Shown here piece by piece: positions 40,196 through 47,655 of a stretch of 64,000 nt of DNA. Each line of letters opens with the position of its first letter. Positions within the stretch are counted from its first letter, which is position 1. Position numbers and translations under genes: made by a program. Origin of the DNA: Gaiellales bacterium. Lineage in GTDB: Bacteria > Actinomycetota > Thermoleophilia > Gaiellales > JAICJC01. Under the pieces are notes generated by a model that worked only from the letters and a program-made list of their open reading frames with translations, searched no databases and had not been told where the DNA came from. Location of the stretch: positions 62,001 through 126,000 of the forward strand of contig DASWRM010000079.1 of assembly GCA_036403155.1 (NCBI GenBank), written 5' to 3'.

Positions 40196-40762
40196 ATGGA
40201 GCGACCGCAGCATGTGGATCCGCCCGACCCGCCGCTGACCGACGGCACGGTCGTGCTGCGGCCGATGCAGGAGTCTGACCTCATCGGCCTGTTGGAGGAA
40301 GGCGCCGACGAGACCACGCGCACGTGGGTGAACGTGCCGATCCCCTACACCGAGCAGCATGCCCGCGAGGAGCTGGCGCTGCTGACGCGCGGATGGGACG
40401 ACCCGTCTGCTCCGCTGGCCCTGACGATCACCGAGCCGGACAGCGACGCGTACCGCGGCGTGGTCATCATCCTCGCCAACCGGCCGCAGGGCATCGTCGA
40501 GCTGGCCTACGGGGTGCATCCGTCAGCGCGGCGCCGAGGGTACGCGTCGCGCGCCGCCCGGCTCGTCGCCCGCTGGGCTCTGACCGACCTTGGCGCGGCG
40601 CGGGTCGAGGCACGCGCCGACCCCGAGAACGTCGCATCGCTGGGCGTGCTGCGAAAGGCCGGCTTCACTCGCGAGGGGCTGGAGCGCCAGTCCCGGTCTC
40701 TGCAGGGCGTGCGCAAGGACATGGTCTGCTGGTCGATGATCCCGGCCGACCTCGACGGCTGA
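40196..40762 (+). CDS. GNAT family N-acetyltransferase (RimJ/RimL-like)
   Basis: The 188-residue product has the GNAT acetyl-CoA site ELAYGVHPSARRRGYASRAARLVARWAL and the C-terminal VEARADPENVASLGVLRKAGFTREGLERQ, the pattern of RimJ/RimL-like acetyltransferases that modify protein N-termini or small amines. The acceptor is unknown. The ATG at 40196 is divergent from bcp with a 48-base gap. A TACTCT hexamer lies 11 bases upstream and no Shine-Dalgarno is seen. Confidence 0.88.
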   Translation: MERPQHVDPPDPPLTDGTVVLRPMQESDLIGLLEEGADETTRTWVNVPIPYTEQHAREELALLTRGWDDPSAPLALTITEPDSDAYRGVVIILANRPQGIVELAYGVHPSARRRGYASRAARLVARWALTDLGAARVEARADPENVASLGVLRKAGFTREGLERQSRSLQGVRKDMVCWSMIPADLDG

Positions 40763-40799
40763 CGCTGCCCGTCCGGCGCGCGGTTGGTAGCGTGGCGGC

Positions 40800-41159
40800 A
40801 TGCCCGAGGTGCACATGGTCGTCGGCATCACGCTGATCGCCGCGAACGCGATCGCGGGCGTCTGGGGCCTGATCGCCTACCGGCGCGATTCGCCGCCGGG
40901 CCGGTTCTACGTGCAGGCGCTGGCGATCGCCCAGACGGCCGTGATCGCGCAGGCGACGCTCGGGCTGGTCCTGCTCTCCGAGGGGCATCGGCCCGGCGAC
41001 AAGCTGCATTTCGCCTACGGCCTGCTCCCGCTGCTCGCGATCGCGTACCCCTATGCTTTGCGGGGTGAGGACGGACGCAGGAACCTGTTCTACTTCGCGG
41101 TCGGATCGACCGTCGTCGCGGCGCTCGGCGTGCGGGCCTACATGACGGGGCCGTCATGA
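40800..41159 (+). CDS. Hypothetical membrane protein, 119 aa
   Basis: The 119-residue product has about four hydrophobic spans (MVVGITLIAANAIAGVWGLIAY, ALAIAQTAVIAQATLGLVLL, FAYGLLPLLAIAYPYAL and LFYFAVGSTVVAALGVRAYM). A histidine occurs in KLHFAYG. No family was recognised. The ATG follows TAGCGT by six bases, a leaderless start, and the stop overlaps the next gene as ATGA, so the two membrane proteins are coupled and may work as a pair. Confidence 0.8.
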   Translation: MPEVHMVVGITLIAANAIAGVWGLIAYRRDSPPGRFYVQALAIAQTAVIAQATLGLVLLSEGHRPGDKLHFAYGLLPLLAIAYPYALRGEDGRRNLFYFAVGSTVVAALGVRAYMTGPS

Positions 41160-41533
41160 ACAACGACACGCTGCGCGGCTTCGGCATCATCATCGCCATC
41201 GCGGCCGTGGCGACCGTGTTCTTCACCGCGTCGTCGGCGATCGCGCACGCCATCATCGGCGCGATCGGGCTGATCTTCATCTGCCTGCTCTGGTACTTCG
41301 GCTATGCGTGGTACCACCGCAACCGCATGGCCATCTCGCTGATGCCCGACAAGCAGCGGAACATCCTCTACGCCGGCCTCTGCGCGGTGACCGTCACGGC
41401 GGCGCTGTGGTCGCTCGAGCAGTTCAACCTGCTCGATCTGGGTATCTTCGGCGTGCCGGTCGTGGCGATCTTCCTGGGCGGGCTGTTCGCCATGTACTAC
41501 GCCTGGAACGAGTCCAAGCGGTACTACCTGTAG
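41156..41533 (+). CDS. Hypothetical membrane protein, 125 aa
   Basis: The 125-residue product has about four hydrophobic spans: GIIIAIAAVATVFFTASSAIAHAIIGAIGLIFICLLWYF forms two of them, then YAGLCAVTVTAALWSL and FGVPVVAIFLGGLFAMYYAW. A charged loop (YHRNRMAISLMPDKQRN) separates the halves. No family was recognised. The ATG overlaps the previous stop by four bases. Confidence 0.8.
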   Translation: MNNDTLRGFGIIIAIAAVATVFFTASSAIAHAIIGAIGLIFICLLWYFGYAWYHRNRMAISLMPDKQRNILYAGLCAVTVTAALWSLEQFNLLDLGIFGVPVVAIFLGGLFAMYYAWNESKRYYL

Positions 41534-41614
41534 GGCGGCGGCCGGCGGAGCCGCGGTGCACCGCGAGCCTCGGTCGTGATTCGACCCGCGACGCTCCGGG
41601 TACACGGAGCGCTC

Positions 41615-42460
41615 ATGACGATCACCGACAAGCTCGAGAACCTGGAGGCGGTCGACAGGATCTCCTCGCCGCTGCATGACCTGGTCAGCAAGGCGGTGCC
41701 GTCCGGCTCCCGGCTCAAGGACGCGCTCAGCGGCACATGGCTGCAGCACCCGGTGCACCCGCCGCTCACCGACGTCGTGATCGGCTCGTGGCTGAGCGGG
41801 CTCGCCCTCGACGTGCTCGGCGGCCGTGACGGCGCCGCTGCATCGCGGCGACTCGTGGGTCTCGGGATCCTCGCGGCGCTGCCAACCGCCGCGACGGGCG
41901 CGTCGGACTGGTCCGATCTGATCGGCAAGGACCGGCGCCTCGGCAGCATCCACGCAGTCGCGAACAGCACCGCCCTCGCCGCGCAGTCGCTCTCCTGGCT
42001 CCAGCGGCGACGCGGCCGTCGCGGCTCGGGCATCGCACTCTCCGTGGCAGCCGTCGGGGTCTCGTCGGCCGCCGCGTGGATCGGCGGGCATCTCTCGTAC
42101 GGCCGAGCGGTCGGCGTCAACCACACAGCCTTCGAGGACGGGCCGCAGGAGTGGACGCGCGCGCTCGACACCGCACAGCTCGCCGACGGCGAGCTCACCG
42201 GGGGATTGACGGGAGACGGCTTCCCGGTGCTCCTGCTGAAGCGCGGGCCGGTGGTGCACGCGATGGCCGACCGTTGCGCGCACATGGGGTGCGCGCTGCA
42301 CGAAGGAGAGCTGGACGGCGACATCGTCCGCTGCGGCTGCCATGGCAGCGAGTTCGCGCTGGACGGGAGCCTGGTGCACGGGCCCGCAACCAGCGGGCAG
42401 CCTCGGTTCGAGGCCCGCATCGCGGGCGACGTGGTCGAGATCCGCAAGGCGCGCAGCTAG
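41615..42460 (+). CDS. DUF2231-Rieske fusion protein
   Basis: The 281-residue product begins with a DUF2231 membrane domain (LQHPVHPPLTDVVIGSWLSGLALDVLGG, then further hydrophobic spans to about residue 165). It ends in a Rieske [2Fe-2S] domain with CAHMGCALHEGELDGD and CGCHGSEFALDGSLVHGPA, the CxH...CxxH ligands. A membrane-tethered electron carrier is likely; partners are unknown. I chose the ATG at 41615 with GGAG eight bases upstream. A GTG at 41576 is in frame but would add a segment without features. Confidence 0.88.
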   Translation: MTITDKLENLEAVDRISSPLHDLVSKAVPSGSRLKDALSGTWLQHPVHPPLTDVVIGSWLSGLALDVLGGRDGAAASRRLVGLGILAALPTAATGASDWSDLIGKDRRLGSIHAVANSTALAAQSLSWLQRRRGRRGSGIALSVAAVGVSSAAAWIGGHLSYGRAVGVNHTAFEDGPQEWTRALDTAQLADGELTGGLTGDGFPVLLLKRGPVVHAMADRCAHMGCALHEGELDGDIVRCGCHGSEFALDGSLVHGPATSGQPRFEARIAGDVVEIRKARS

Positions 42461-42490
42461 TCCGTCCGGAGCGCAACATACGGTGCCTGA

Positions 42491-42697
42491 ATGGACACCG
42501 TGGTGTGCGCCGTCTGTACGTCCCGCGAGCCCGACGCGTTCGCAGATCGCGAGGCGCTGCTCTGCGTGGAATGCGCCACGCGCTGGGCGGTCTGCCTGGA
42601 GTGCGACGAGCCGTTCGCGCTCGGTGAGTCGGCGACGGACGTGCGCTGCGACGCCTGCCTCTCTGTGCACCGTCTGCCTGCGCGGATCGCCGCGTAG
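42491..42697 (+). CDS. Small four-CxxC zinc-binding protein, 68 aa
   Basis: The 68-residue product has four evenly spread CxxC pairs (CAVC, CVEC, CLEC and CDAC), enough for two zinc sites in a treble-clef or ribbon arrangement, with an acidic middle. No family was recognised. It lies alone on the strand between the Rieske fusion and an alpha/beta hydrolase, 30 bases after the former. Confidence 0.65.
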   Translation: MDTVVCAVCTSREPDAFADREALLCVECATRWAVCLECDEPFALGESATDVRCDACLSVHRLPARIAA

Positions 42698-42720
42698 GCG
42701 GAACGTGATACATCTGGGTC

Positions 42721-43605
42721 GTGCAGGCCGCTGAACACCGCGTGACCACGCCGGACGGGCGGACGCTCGCCGTCCACGACACCGGGGACCCCGACGGCGC
42801 GTTCGTCTTCGCGATGCACGGGACGCCGGGCTGTGGCGAGGTGCTGCCGGCCGTCAGCGAGAGCGCGCGTGAGCTGGGCCTGCGGCTGCTCGCGCACGAC
42901 CGGCCCGGATACGGCGGGTCGACGCGGCAGCCGGGCCGGACGATCGCCGACGTGGCCGCGGATGTCGCCGCGATCGCCGACGAGTTCGGCGCTGACCGGT
43001 TCGGCGTCTGGGGCGCCTCCGGCGGCGGTCCGCACGCGCTTGCGTGCGCCGCGCTGCTGTCCGATCGGGTGGTCGGCGCGGCGGCGATCGCGTCGCCCGC
43101 ACCGTACGGTGCCGAGGGCCTCGACTATTTCGCGGGCATGGGTGAGCTGAATGTTATGGAGGTGGACATCATCGCCGAGGGGCCGGAGCGGCATATCGCG
43201 TGGCTCCAGGAGGAGGCGGACGGCATGCTCTCGGGCAGCCCGCAGGCTCTACGCGAGGGGCTGTCGACCCTGCTGTCCCCCGTCGACGCGGCCGCGCTCA
43301 CCGACGAGCTCGCGGCATTCCTCCACGACTCGTTCGTCTGCGCGGTTGCCAATGGCGTGGAGGGGTGGCACGACGAATCGGTTGCCGACCTTGGGGACTG
43401 GGGGTTCCGGGTCGACGCCGTCGGCGTGCCGGTGCAGGTGTGGCACGGCGGCGAGGACAGGTTCGTGCCGGGCGCCCACGGCCGGTGGCTCGCGGCTCAC
43501 ATCCCGGGCGCGGAGCTGCACTTCCACCCTGAGCTGGGGCACATCAGCCTGATCGAACGATGCGTGCCAGAGGTGCAGGCGTGGCTGGCCGCGCGCCTGG
43601 CGTGA
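42721..43605 (+). CDS. Alpha/beta hydrolase
   Basis: The 294-residue product has the hydrolase core: HGTPGCGEV for the oxyanion hole, the nucleophile elbow GASGGGPHALA, the acid in WHGGEDRFVPGAHGRWLA and the catalytic His in PELGHISLIE. The style is that of small esterase/epoxide-hydrolase-like proteins; the substrate is unknown. The start is a GTG (42721), and the stop overlaps the next gene's GTG (GTGA), so the two form a coupled pair. Confidence 0.88.
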   Translation: MQAAEHRVTTPDGRTLAVHDTGDPDGAFVFAMHGTPGCGEVLPAVSESARELGLRLLAHDRPGYGGSTRQPGRTIADVAADVAAIADEFGADRFGVWGASGGGPHALACAALLSDRVVGAAAIASPAPYGAEGLDYFAGMGELNVMEVDIIAEGPERHIAWLQEEADGMLSGSPQALREGLSTLLSPVDAAALTDELAAFLHDSFVCAVANGVEGWHDESVADLGDWGFRVDAVGVPVQVWHGGEDRFVPGAHGRWLAAHIPGAELHFHPELGHISLIERCVPEVQAWLAARLA

Positions 43606-44336
43606 CGGCGCACCGCATCGCGTACGTGGCGGAGGATTCAGAGCTCGACGACCTCGGGCCGGTCGCCCTTGGGACGTTCTCGGCGCACGTCGAGGACGGC
43701 GCCGATCTGGACGCTCCCTTCGAGCACATGGCGACCGCTGCTCCTCTTCCGGAGGCGGTGGCGTGGGCGCGAGGGCGCGCCGACAGAGTGATCGTCCGGC
43801 TGTGCGGGTTCGATGGGGAGTACAGCGCGGGCGCGGTGCCGGTCGAGGACGCGCCGCAGCTCCCCGAGGGGCTCGATCCCGCCCCCCGCCGGGCGGCCGG
43901 CTGGGAGTTCCTCGACCGTACGCCGGACGACGAGGAAATCGACTGGGACGTCGTGGTCGGTGCCGGGACCATCGGCCTGGCCGCGCTGCAGCGGCCGGGC
44001 GCACGTCCCACCTGGGCGGCCGTCCGTTCTGCGCTGGCAGCCGATGCCCGCGTCATCGCCGTCGCCGCGGCCGACATCGATCCGCCGGTCACCATCTCGC
44101 AAACGGGCTGGGCCGCATACGCGAACGTGCCCGTCGCAGTGCTGCGGGCGTCCGCCCCGACGGTCGGCGAGGCCGAGTCGGCGGCATGCCAGATCGTCGC
44201 GGAGATCGCGTTCGCGGTCGGAGTGCGAACGAGCGACGGCAGCCCGTTCGGCTGCATCGGCATCGGTGCGTATCCGACCGGCTCACGTGCCGCATCCGCC
44301 AACGCGCGCCTCGGCCACGAGGGGCTCGTGTGGTAG
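43602..44336 (+). CDS. Hypothetical protein, 244 aa
   Basis: I do not recognise a family. The GTG at 43602 overlaps the hydrolase stop as GTGA. The soluble product is Ala- and Asp-rich, with a C-terminal part (GSPFGCIGIGAYPTGSRAASANARLGHEGLVW) that looks like a packed alpha/beta domain. It is convergent with the heme gene. The tight coupling suggests a function linked to the hydrolase. Confidence 0.7.
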   Translation: MTAHRIAYVAEDSELDDLGPVALGTFSAHVEDGADLDAPFEHMATAAPLPEAVAWARGRADRVIVRLCGFDGEYSAGAVPVEDAPQLPEGLDPAPRRAAGWEFLDRTPDDEEIDWDVVVGAGTIGLAALQRPGARPTWAAVRSALAADARVIAVAAADIDPPVTISQTGWAAYANVPVAVLRASAPTVGEAESAACQIVAEIAFAVGVRTSDGSPFGCIGIGAYPTGSRAASANARLGHEGLVW

Positions 44337-44337
44337 G

Positions 44338-45090
44338 TCAGGCGTCGACCGGCGCGGCGACCGCCACCGCGCCGAGCGTGGCCAGCACGTCGCGGATCTC
44401 GCCCGAGCGGCAGGTGAAGATCGGCGTGTCCCGCTCGGTGTAGCGACTCGCCTCGGTCTCGCGCAGCGTCATCATGAGATCGAGGAAGTCGCCGACGAAG
44501 TCGGTCTCGAAGGCCACCACGAACTCCTGGTCGTCGATCCCGAACGAGTACGTCGTGTTGATCTTCACGGTCGGAAACTGATGCCCGGTGGCGATGTGCT
44601 CGTTCATGATCCCCTGGCGCGCCGGCTTGCTCAGCTGGTACCAGGCACGGGTCTTGACCATCGGGTAGATCAGCAGGTACTTCGAGTCCGGGTTCCACAT
44701 GATGCGCCCGCGCTTGTGCATCGAGCGCCCCTCGCCCTTCACGTACTGCGAGCGCCTGGTCATCGACAGGTACGCGTACGGCGTGTCGAGGTATGCGCCG
44801 AGCGCCGTCGCGTGCAGTGCGGTTGCGAACTCTTGGAAGTCCTCGAGCCGCTCCGACACCTTCCAGAGCATGATGTCGGCGTCCGCACGGACGCCCACCA
44901 TCGTGTACGACCGGATCGGAAACCGCTCCGCGTGCTCGTCGACGACCGCGGCGAACTCGGCCAGCGCCGCCTCGCGCTCGGCTTCGGGCAGCTGCCGGAA
45001 GGCGCGGTCGAGCTTGTAGAACGAGAAGTGCACGAACTGGCGCTCCTCGCCGGCTGAGTTGTTTGCAGGGACGCCGTTCTGCTCGCTCAT
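44338..45090 (-). CDS. chdC: Coproheme decarboxylase (HemQ/ChdC), chlorite-dismutase-like
   Basis: The 250-residue product has the chlorite-dismutase-like fold of HemQ. The key region LLIYPMVKTRAWYQL holds the substrate-side Tyr and Lys, and NEHIATGHQFPTVKINTTYSFGIDDQEFVVAFETD holds the proximal His. It makes heme b by peroxide-dependent double decarboxylation of coproheme, the last step of the coproporphyrin-dependent route used by Actinobacteria and Firmicutes. The ATG at 45090 follows TACCAT on the minus strand by seven bases, a leaderless start. No other heme gene is adjacent. Confidence 0.92.
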   Translation of the reverse strand: MSEQNGVPANNSAGEERQFVHFSFYKLDRAFRQLPEAEREAALAEFAAVVDEHAERFPIRSYTMVGVRADADIMLWKVSERLEDFQEFATALHATALGAYLDTPYAYLSMTRRSQYVKGEGRSMHKRGRIMWNPDSKYLLIYPMVKTRAWYQLSKPARQGIMNEHIATGHQFPTVKINTTYSFGIDDQEFVVAFETDFVGDFLDLMMTLRETEASRYTERDTPIFTCRSGEIRDVLATLGAVAVAAPVDA

Positions 45091-45188
45091 CGATTCGATG
45101 GTAGCAGCGGCCGTGTGACCGGTTTGGCACCGGATTGGGACGCCGGCGGTCTGGTTCCGTGACGGGGCCGCGCCCTAGCGTGAGCCGC

Positions 45189-45506
45189 ATGCAGCGAGGA
45201 CAGGCAAGCGTCGAGACGTCGATTCTGCTGCCGGCGCTGCTGATCGTCGGGCTGGCGTGCTGGCAGGCACTGCTCGTCGGCTGGACGTCGATCTCGGCAG
45301 AGCACGCGGCGCGCGCGGCCGCGCGTGCGAGACTCGTGGGAGACGACCCGCGCGCCGCCGCGTCCCGATCGCTTCCCGGCGCGATGCGGGACGGCCTTCG
45401 CGTCGTCGCCGGAGACGACACCGTCGTCGTCCGCGTGCGCGTCCCGGTGGTCGTCCCGGGGCTCGATCTCGAGCTCTCGGCCGATGCGCGACTGGCACGC
45501 CAGTGA
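45189..45506 (+). CDS. TadE-like pseudopilin, first gene of a pilus-type operon
   Basis: The 105-residue product begins MQRGQASVETSILLPALLIVGLACWQALLVGW, the GQ-x-S-VE cleavage-type leader and hydrophobic helix of TadE-like minor pilins, followed by an Ala-rich region and a strand-rich end (DTVVVRVRVPVVVPGLDLEL). The Tad system assembles Flp-type pili or secretion machinery. The ATG follows TAGCGT by seven bases (leaderless). Its stop overlaps the next gene as GTGA. Confidence 0.82.
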   Translation: MQRGQASVETSILLPALLIVGLACWQALLVGWTSISAEHAARAAARARLVGDDPRAAASRSLPGAMRDGLRVVAGDDTVVVRVRVPVVVPGLDLELSADARLARQ

Positions 45507-45799
45507 GGCGCGAGAACGGCCAGGCCAGCGTCGAGCTGGTTGCCTGCGCCGCCCTGCTGGCCCTCGTCGCCGTCGTGGCCGTGCAATGGCTTGCCGTTGT
45601 CCGCACCCGGATCGCGGCCGAACGGATCGCCGACCAGGCGGCCGTGCTCGCGGCCGAAGACCGGCCGATCCCAGCCGGGCTGCGTCGGGGCGCGCGGATC
45701 GAGCGCCACGGCGCTCGGCTCGTCGTCAGCGTCCGGCTGCCGTTTGCGCTTCCCGGTTTCCCTGCCGAGCAGGCGGCGAGCGCGGTGATGCCGCGGTGA
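45503..45799 (+). CDS. TadE-like pseudopilin, second gene
   Basis: The 98-residue product, from a GTG overlapping the previous stop, reads VRRENGQASVELVACAALLALVAVVAVQWLAVVRTRIAAERIADQAAVLAAED and again ends in a strand pair (GARLVVSVRLPFALPGF). It is a paralogue of the first gene with the same leader and overall plan. The stop overlaps the following GTG (GTGA), so all three genes are translationally coupled. Confidence 0.8.
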   Translation: MRRENGQASVELVACAALLALVAVVAVQWLAVVRTRIAAERIADQAAVLAAEDRPIPAGLRRGARIERHGARLVVSVRLPFALPGFPAEQAASAVMPR

Positions 45800-47613
45800 G
45801 GCAGCGAGGACAGGTCTCGGTGCCCGCGTGCGCGCTGCTCGTGGTGCTGATGCTGGCCGGCGCGCTGATCGGGTACCTGGGCGGTGTCGACCAGGCCGGC
45901 GCGAGCGTCCAGCGGGCGGCGGACATGGCGGCGCTTGCGGCCGGAAGGCGGCTGGCCGACGACCCCACGGCCTCTGCGGCCGATGTGCGGTCGGCCGCGG
46001 CCGGCTCGGCCGCTGCGAACGGCGCCCGGCTGGTCGCCGTCGACGTGATCGGCGATCCGGTGCCCGAAGCGGTCGAGGTGACCGTCGAGACCCGAGGGGG
46101 TGAGGCCGTGCGCGCACGCGCACGTGCCGCGGTGTCGTACGCGGCGACGCTGCCGAGCGGAACGTTCCGGCCGGTGGACCTGCATGGGCTGGGCGGGCGC
46201 GGAGCGGTGGTGGCCGCGGCCGCGGCGCAGGTGGGATGGCCGTATGTGTGGGGTGGCGAGAGCCGTGCCGACGGCGGGTTCGACTGCAGCGGTCTGGTCG
46301 ACTTCGCCTTCGGGGCGGCAGGGATGCCGCTGCCCGGCCGGCCGACCGCGGCCACGCTCTGGACGATGGCGCAGCCGATCGCCCCGGCCGAGCTCGAGCC
46401 GGGAGACCTCGTATTCGTCGGCGCGCCGTCCGGAGCGCCGCATCACGTCGGCATCTACGTCGGCGAGGGGACGGTGCTGTCTGCGCCGCACACCGGCGCG
46501 CGCGTTGGCTACTCGGCGCTTGCCGGCGGCGGATGGGACGGCTACGGCCGGCTGCTGCCCGCCGAGCCCGGCCTGCACGCCGACGTGGTCGACGCGGCTG
46601 CGCGGCGCGCCGGGGTCCCCGGGCACGTGGTAGCTGCCGAGCTGGCGCTGGGGCTTGCGGATGACCCGGCCGTGGCCGCGCGATCGCTGGCCGAGGCGAT
46701 GGCCGCCCATCCCGAGGGGCTGGAGGCGGCGGTGGCGGCCCAGCTGGGAGACCCGTCCGCAGCGGCACTCGTCCTGCGGCACGGCAGCGGGCCCGCGCTT
46801 CACCTCGAGGTGCATGTCCGTCTGGCTCCGACCGGCGCCGACTCCGAGGCCTCCGCCGCGGAGCGAGAGCCGCCGCGGGTTCCGGTCGGTGTCACCACGC
46901 CGAGGCGGCCGCAGGCCGGAGGATCCCTGCTCGACCATCTCAGCACGGCGATCAGCGTGGGCGAGCGCGCCGCGGAGGGGCTGGGCGAGCGAGGGCGGGC
47001 ATTCCCGCTGCAGGCGGTCGCCGGCATCAGCCATCTCTCTCGATTCGCCGTCACGGGGCTCGGGGCGCTGCTGCCGGATCCGGATTGGCGCGACGCGTTC
47101 AACCTCGCCGGCTCGGCGTGGGATGCGGTCAGCGCAGCAGCGGATCTCGCCGGCACCGCCGGAACCGCCGGGCTCGAGCTGGCCGGGGTCGGGCTGTGGG
47201 CGGCGCGCTTCAGCGCTGTCGGCGGGGCGCTGTCGGCCGGTCTGTTCGCGATGCAGGCGATCCATGCGCGACGCACCCGCGACCGGATCGGATACGGCAT
47301 GATGGCCGCCGGCAGCGTTGCGACCACCGCCGGGTTGGCGACCGCCGGCGGCTCGCTGATTGCGCTGGGCGCGACCGCGTCGGTCATCCCGCCCGTCGGG
47401 CTCGGGCTGATGGCGGCCGGGGCCGGCCTCTGTGTCGGCGGATATCTGGTTCGCCACCCCGAGTGGTGCCGTCGCGGGCTGCGCCTGGGCGGCGCGGTGC
47501 TCGACACGGCGTGGCGCGTGCAGACGGCTCCGGTGCGGGTCGCGGCCTCGGTCGGCGGCTCGGTCGTCGACGGCGCCCGATCGCTGGTGTCGTCGCTGCC
47601 GACGCCGTGGTAG
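45796..47613 (+). CDS. TadG-like pseudopilin fused to an NlpC/P60 peptidase and a hydrophobic C-terminal region
   Basis: The 605-residue product has three parts. Residues 1-120 begin MRQRGQVSVPACALLVVLMLAGALIGYLGG and resemble TadG/TadE-related pilins (AADMAALAAGRRLADD). Residues 135-255 are an NlpC/P60 endopeptidase with Cys164 (FDCSGLVDF), His217 (APHHVGIYVGEG) and His232 (APHTG), a complete peptidoglycan-cleaving triad. Residues 400-590 form long Gly- and Ala-rich hydrophobic helices (GYGMMAAGSVATTAGLATAGGSLIALG). The GTG start overlaps the upstream stop. A wall-opening enzyme carried on a pseudopilus is my inference. Confidence 0.85.
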   Translation: MRQRGQVSVPACALLVVLMLAGALIGYLGGVDQAGASVQRAADMAALAAGRRLADDPTASAADVRSAAAGSAAANGARLVAVDVIGDPVPEAVEVTVETRGGEAVRARARAAVSYAATLPSGTFRPVDLHGLGGRGAVVAAAAAQVGWPYVWGGESRADGGFDCSGLVDFAFGAAGMPLPGRPTAATLWTMAQPIAPAELEPGDLVFVGAPSGAPHHVGIYVGEGTVLSAPHTGARVGYSALAGGGWDGYGRLLPAEPGLHADVVDAAARRAGVPGHVVAAELALGLADDPAVAARSLAEAMAAHPEGLEAAVAAQLGDPSAAALVLRHGSGPALHLEVHVRLAPTGADSEASAAEREPPRVPVGVTTPRRPQAGGSLLDHLSTAISVGERAAEGLGERGRAFPLQAVAGISHLSRFAVTGLGALLPDPDWRDAFNLAGSAWDAVSAAADLAGTAGTAGLELAGVGLWAARFSAVGGALSAGLFAMQAIHARRTRDRIGYGMMAAGSVATTAGLATAGGSLIALGATASVIPPVGLGLMAAGAGLCVGGYLVRHPEWCRRGLRLGGAVLDTAWRVQTAPVRVAASVGGSVVDGARSLVSSLPTPW

Positions 47614-47655
47614 CGGAGACGGGAGGTCGCAGGGCGGTCGCTACGATCACACGGC

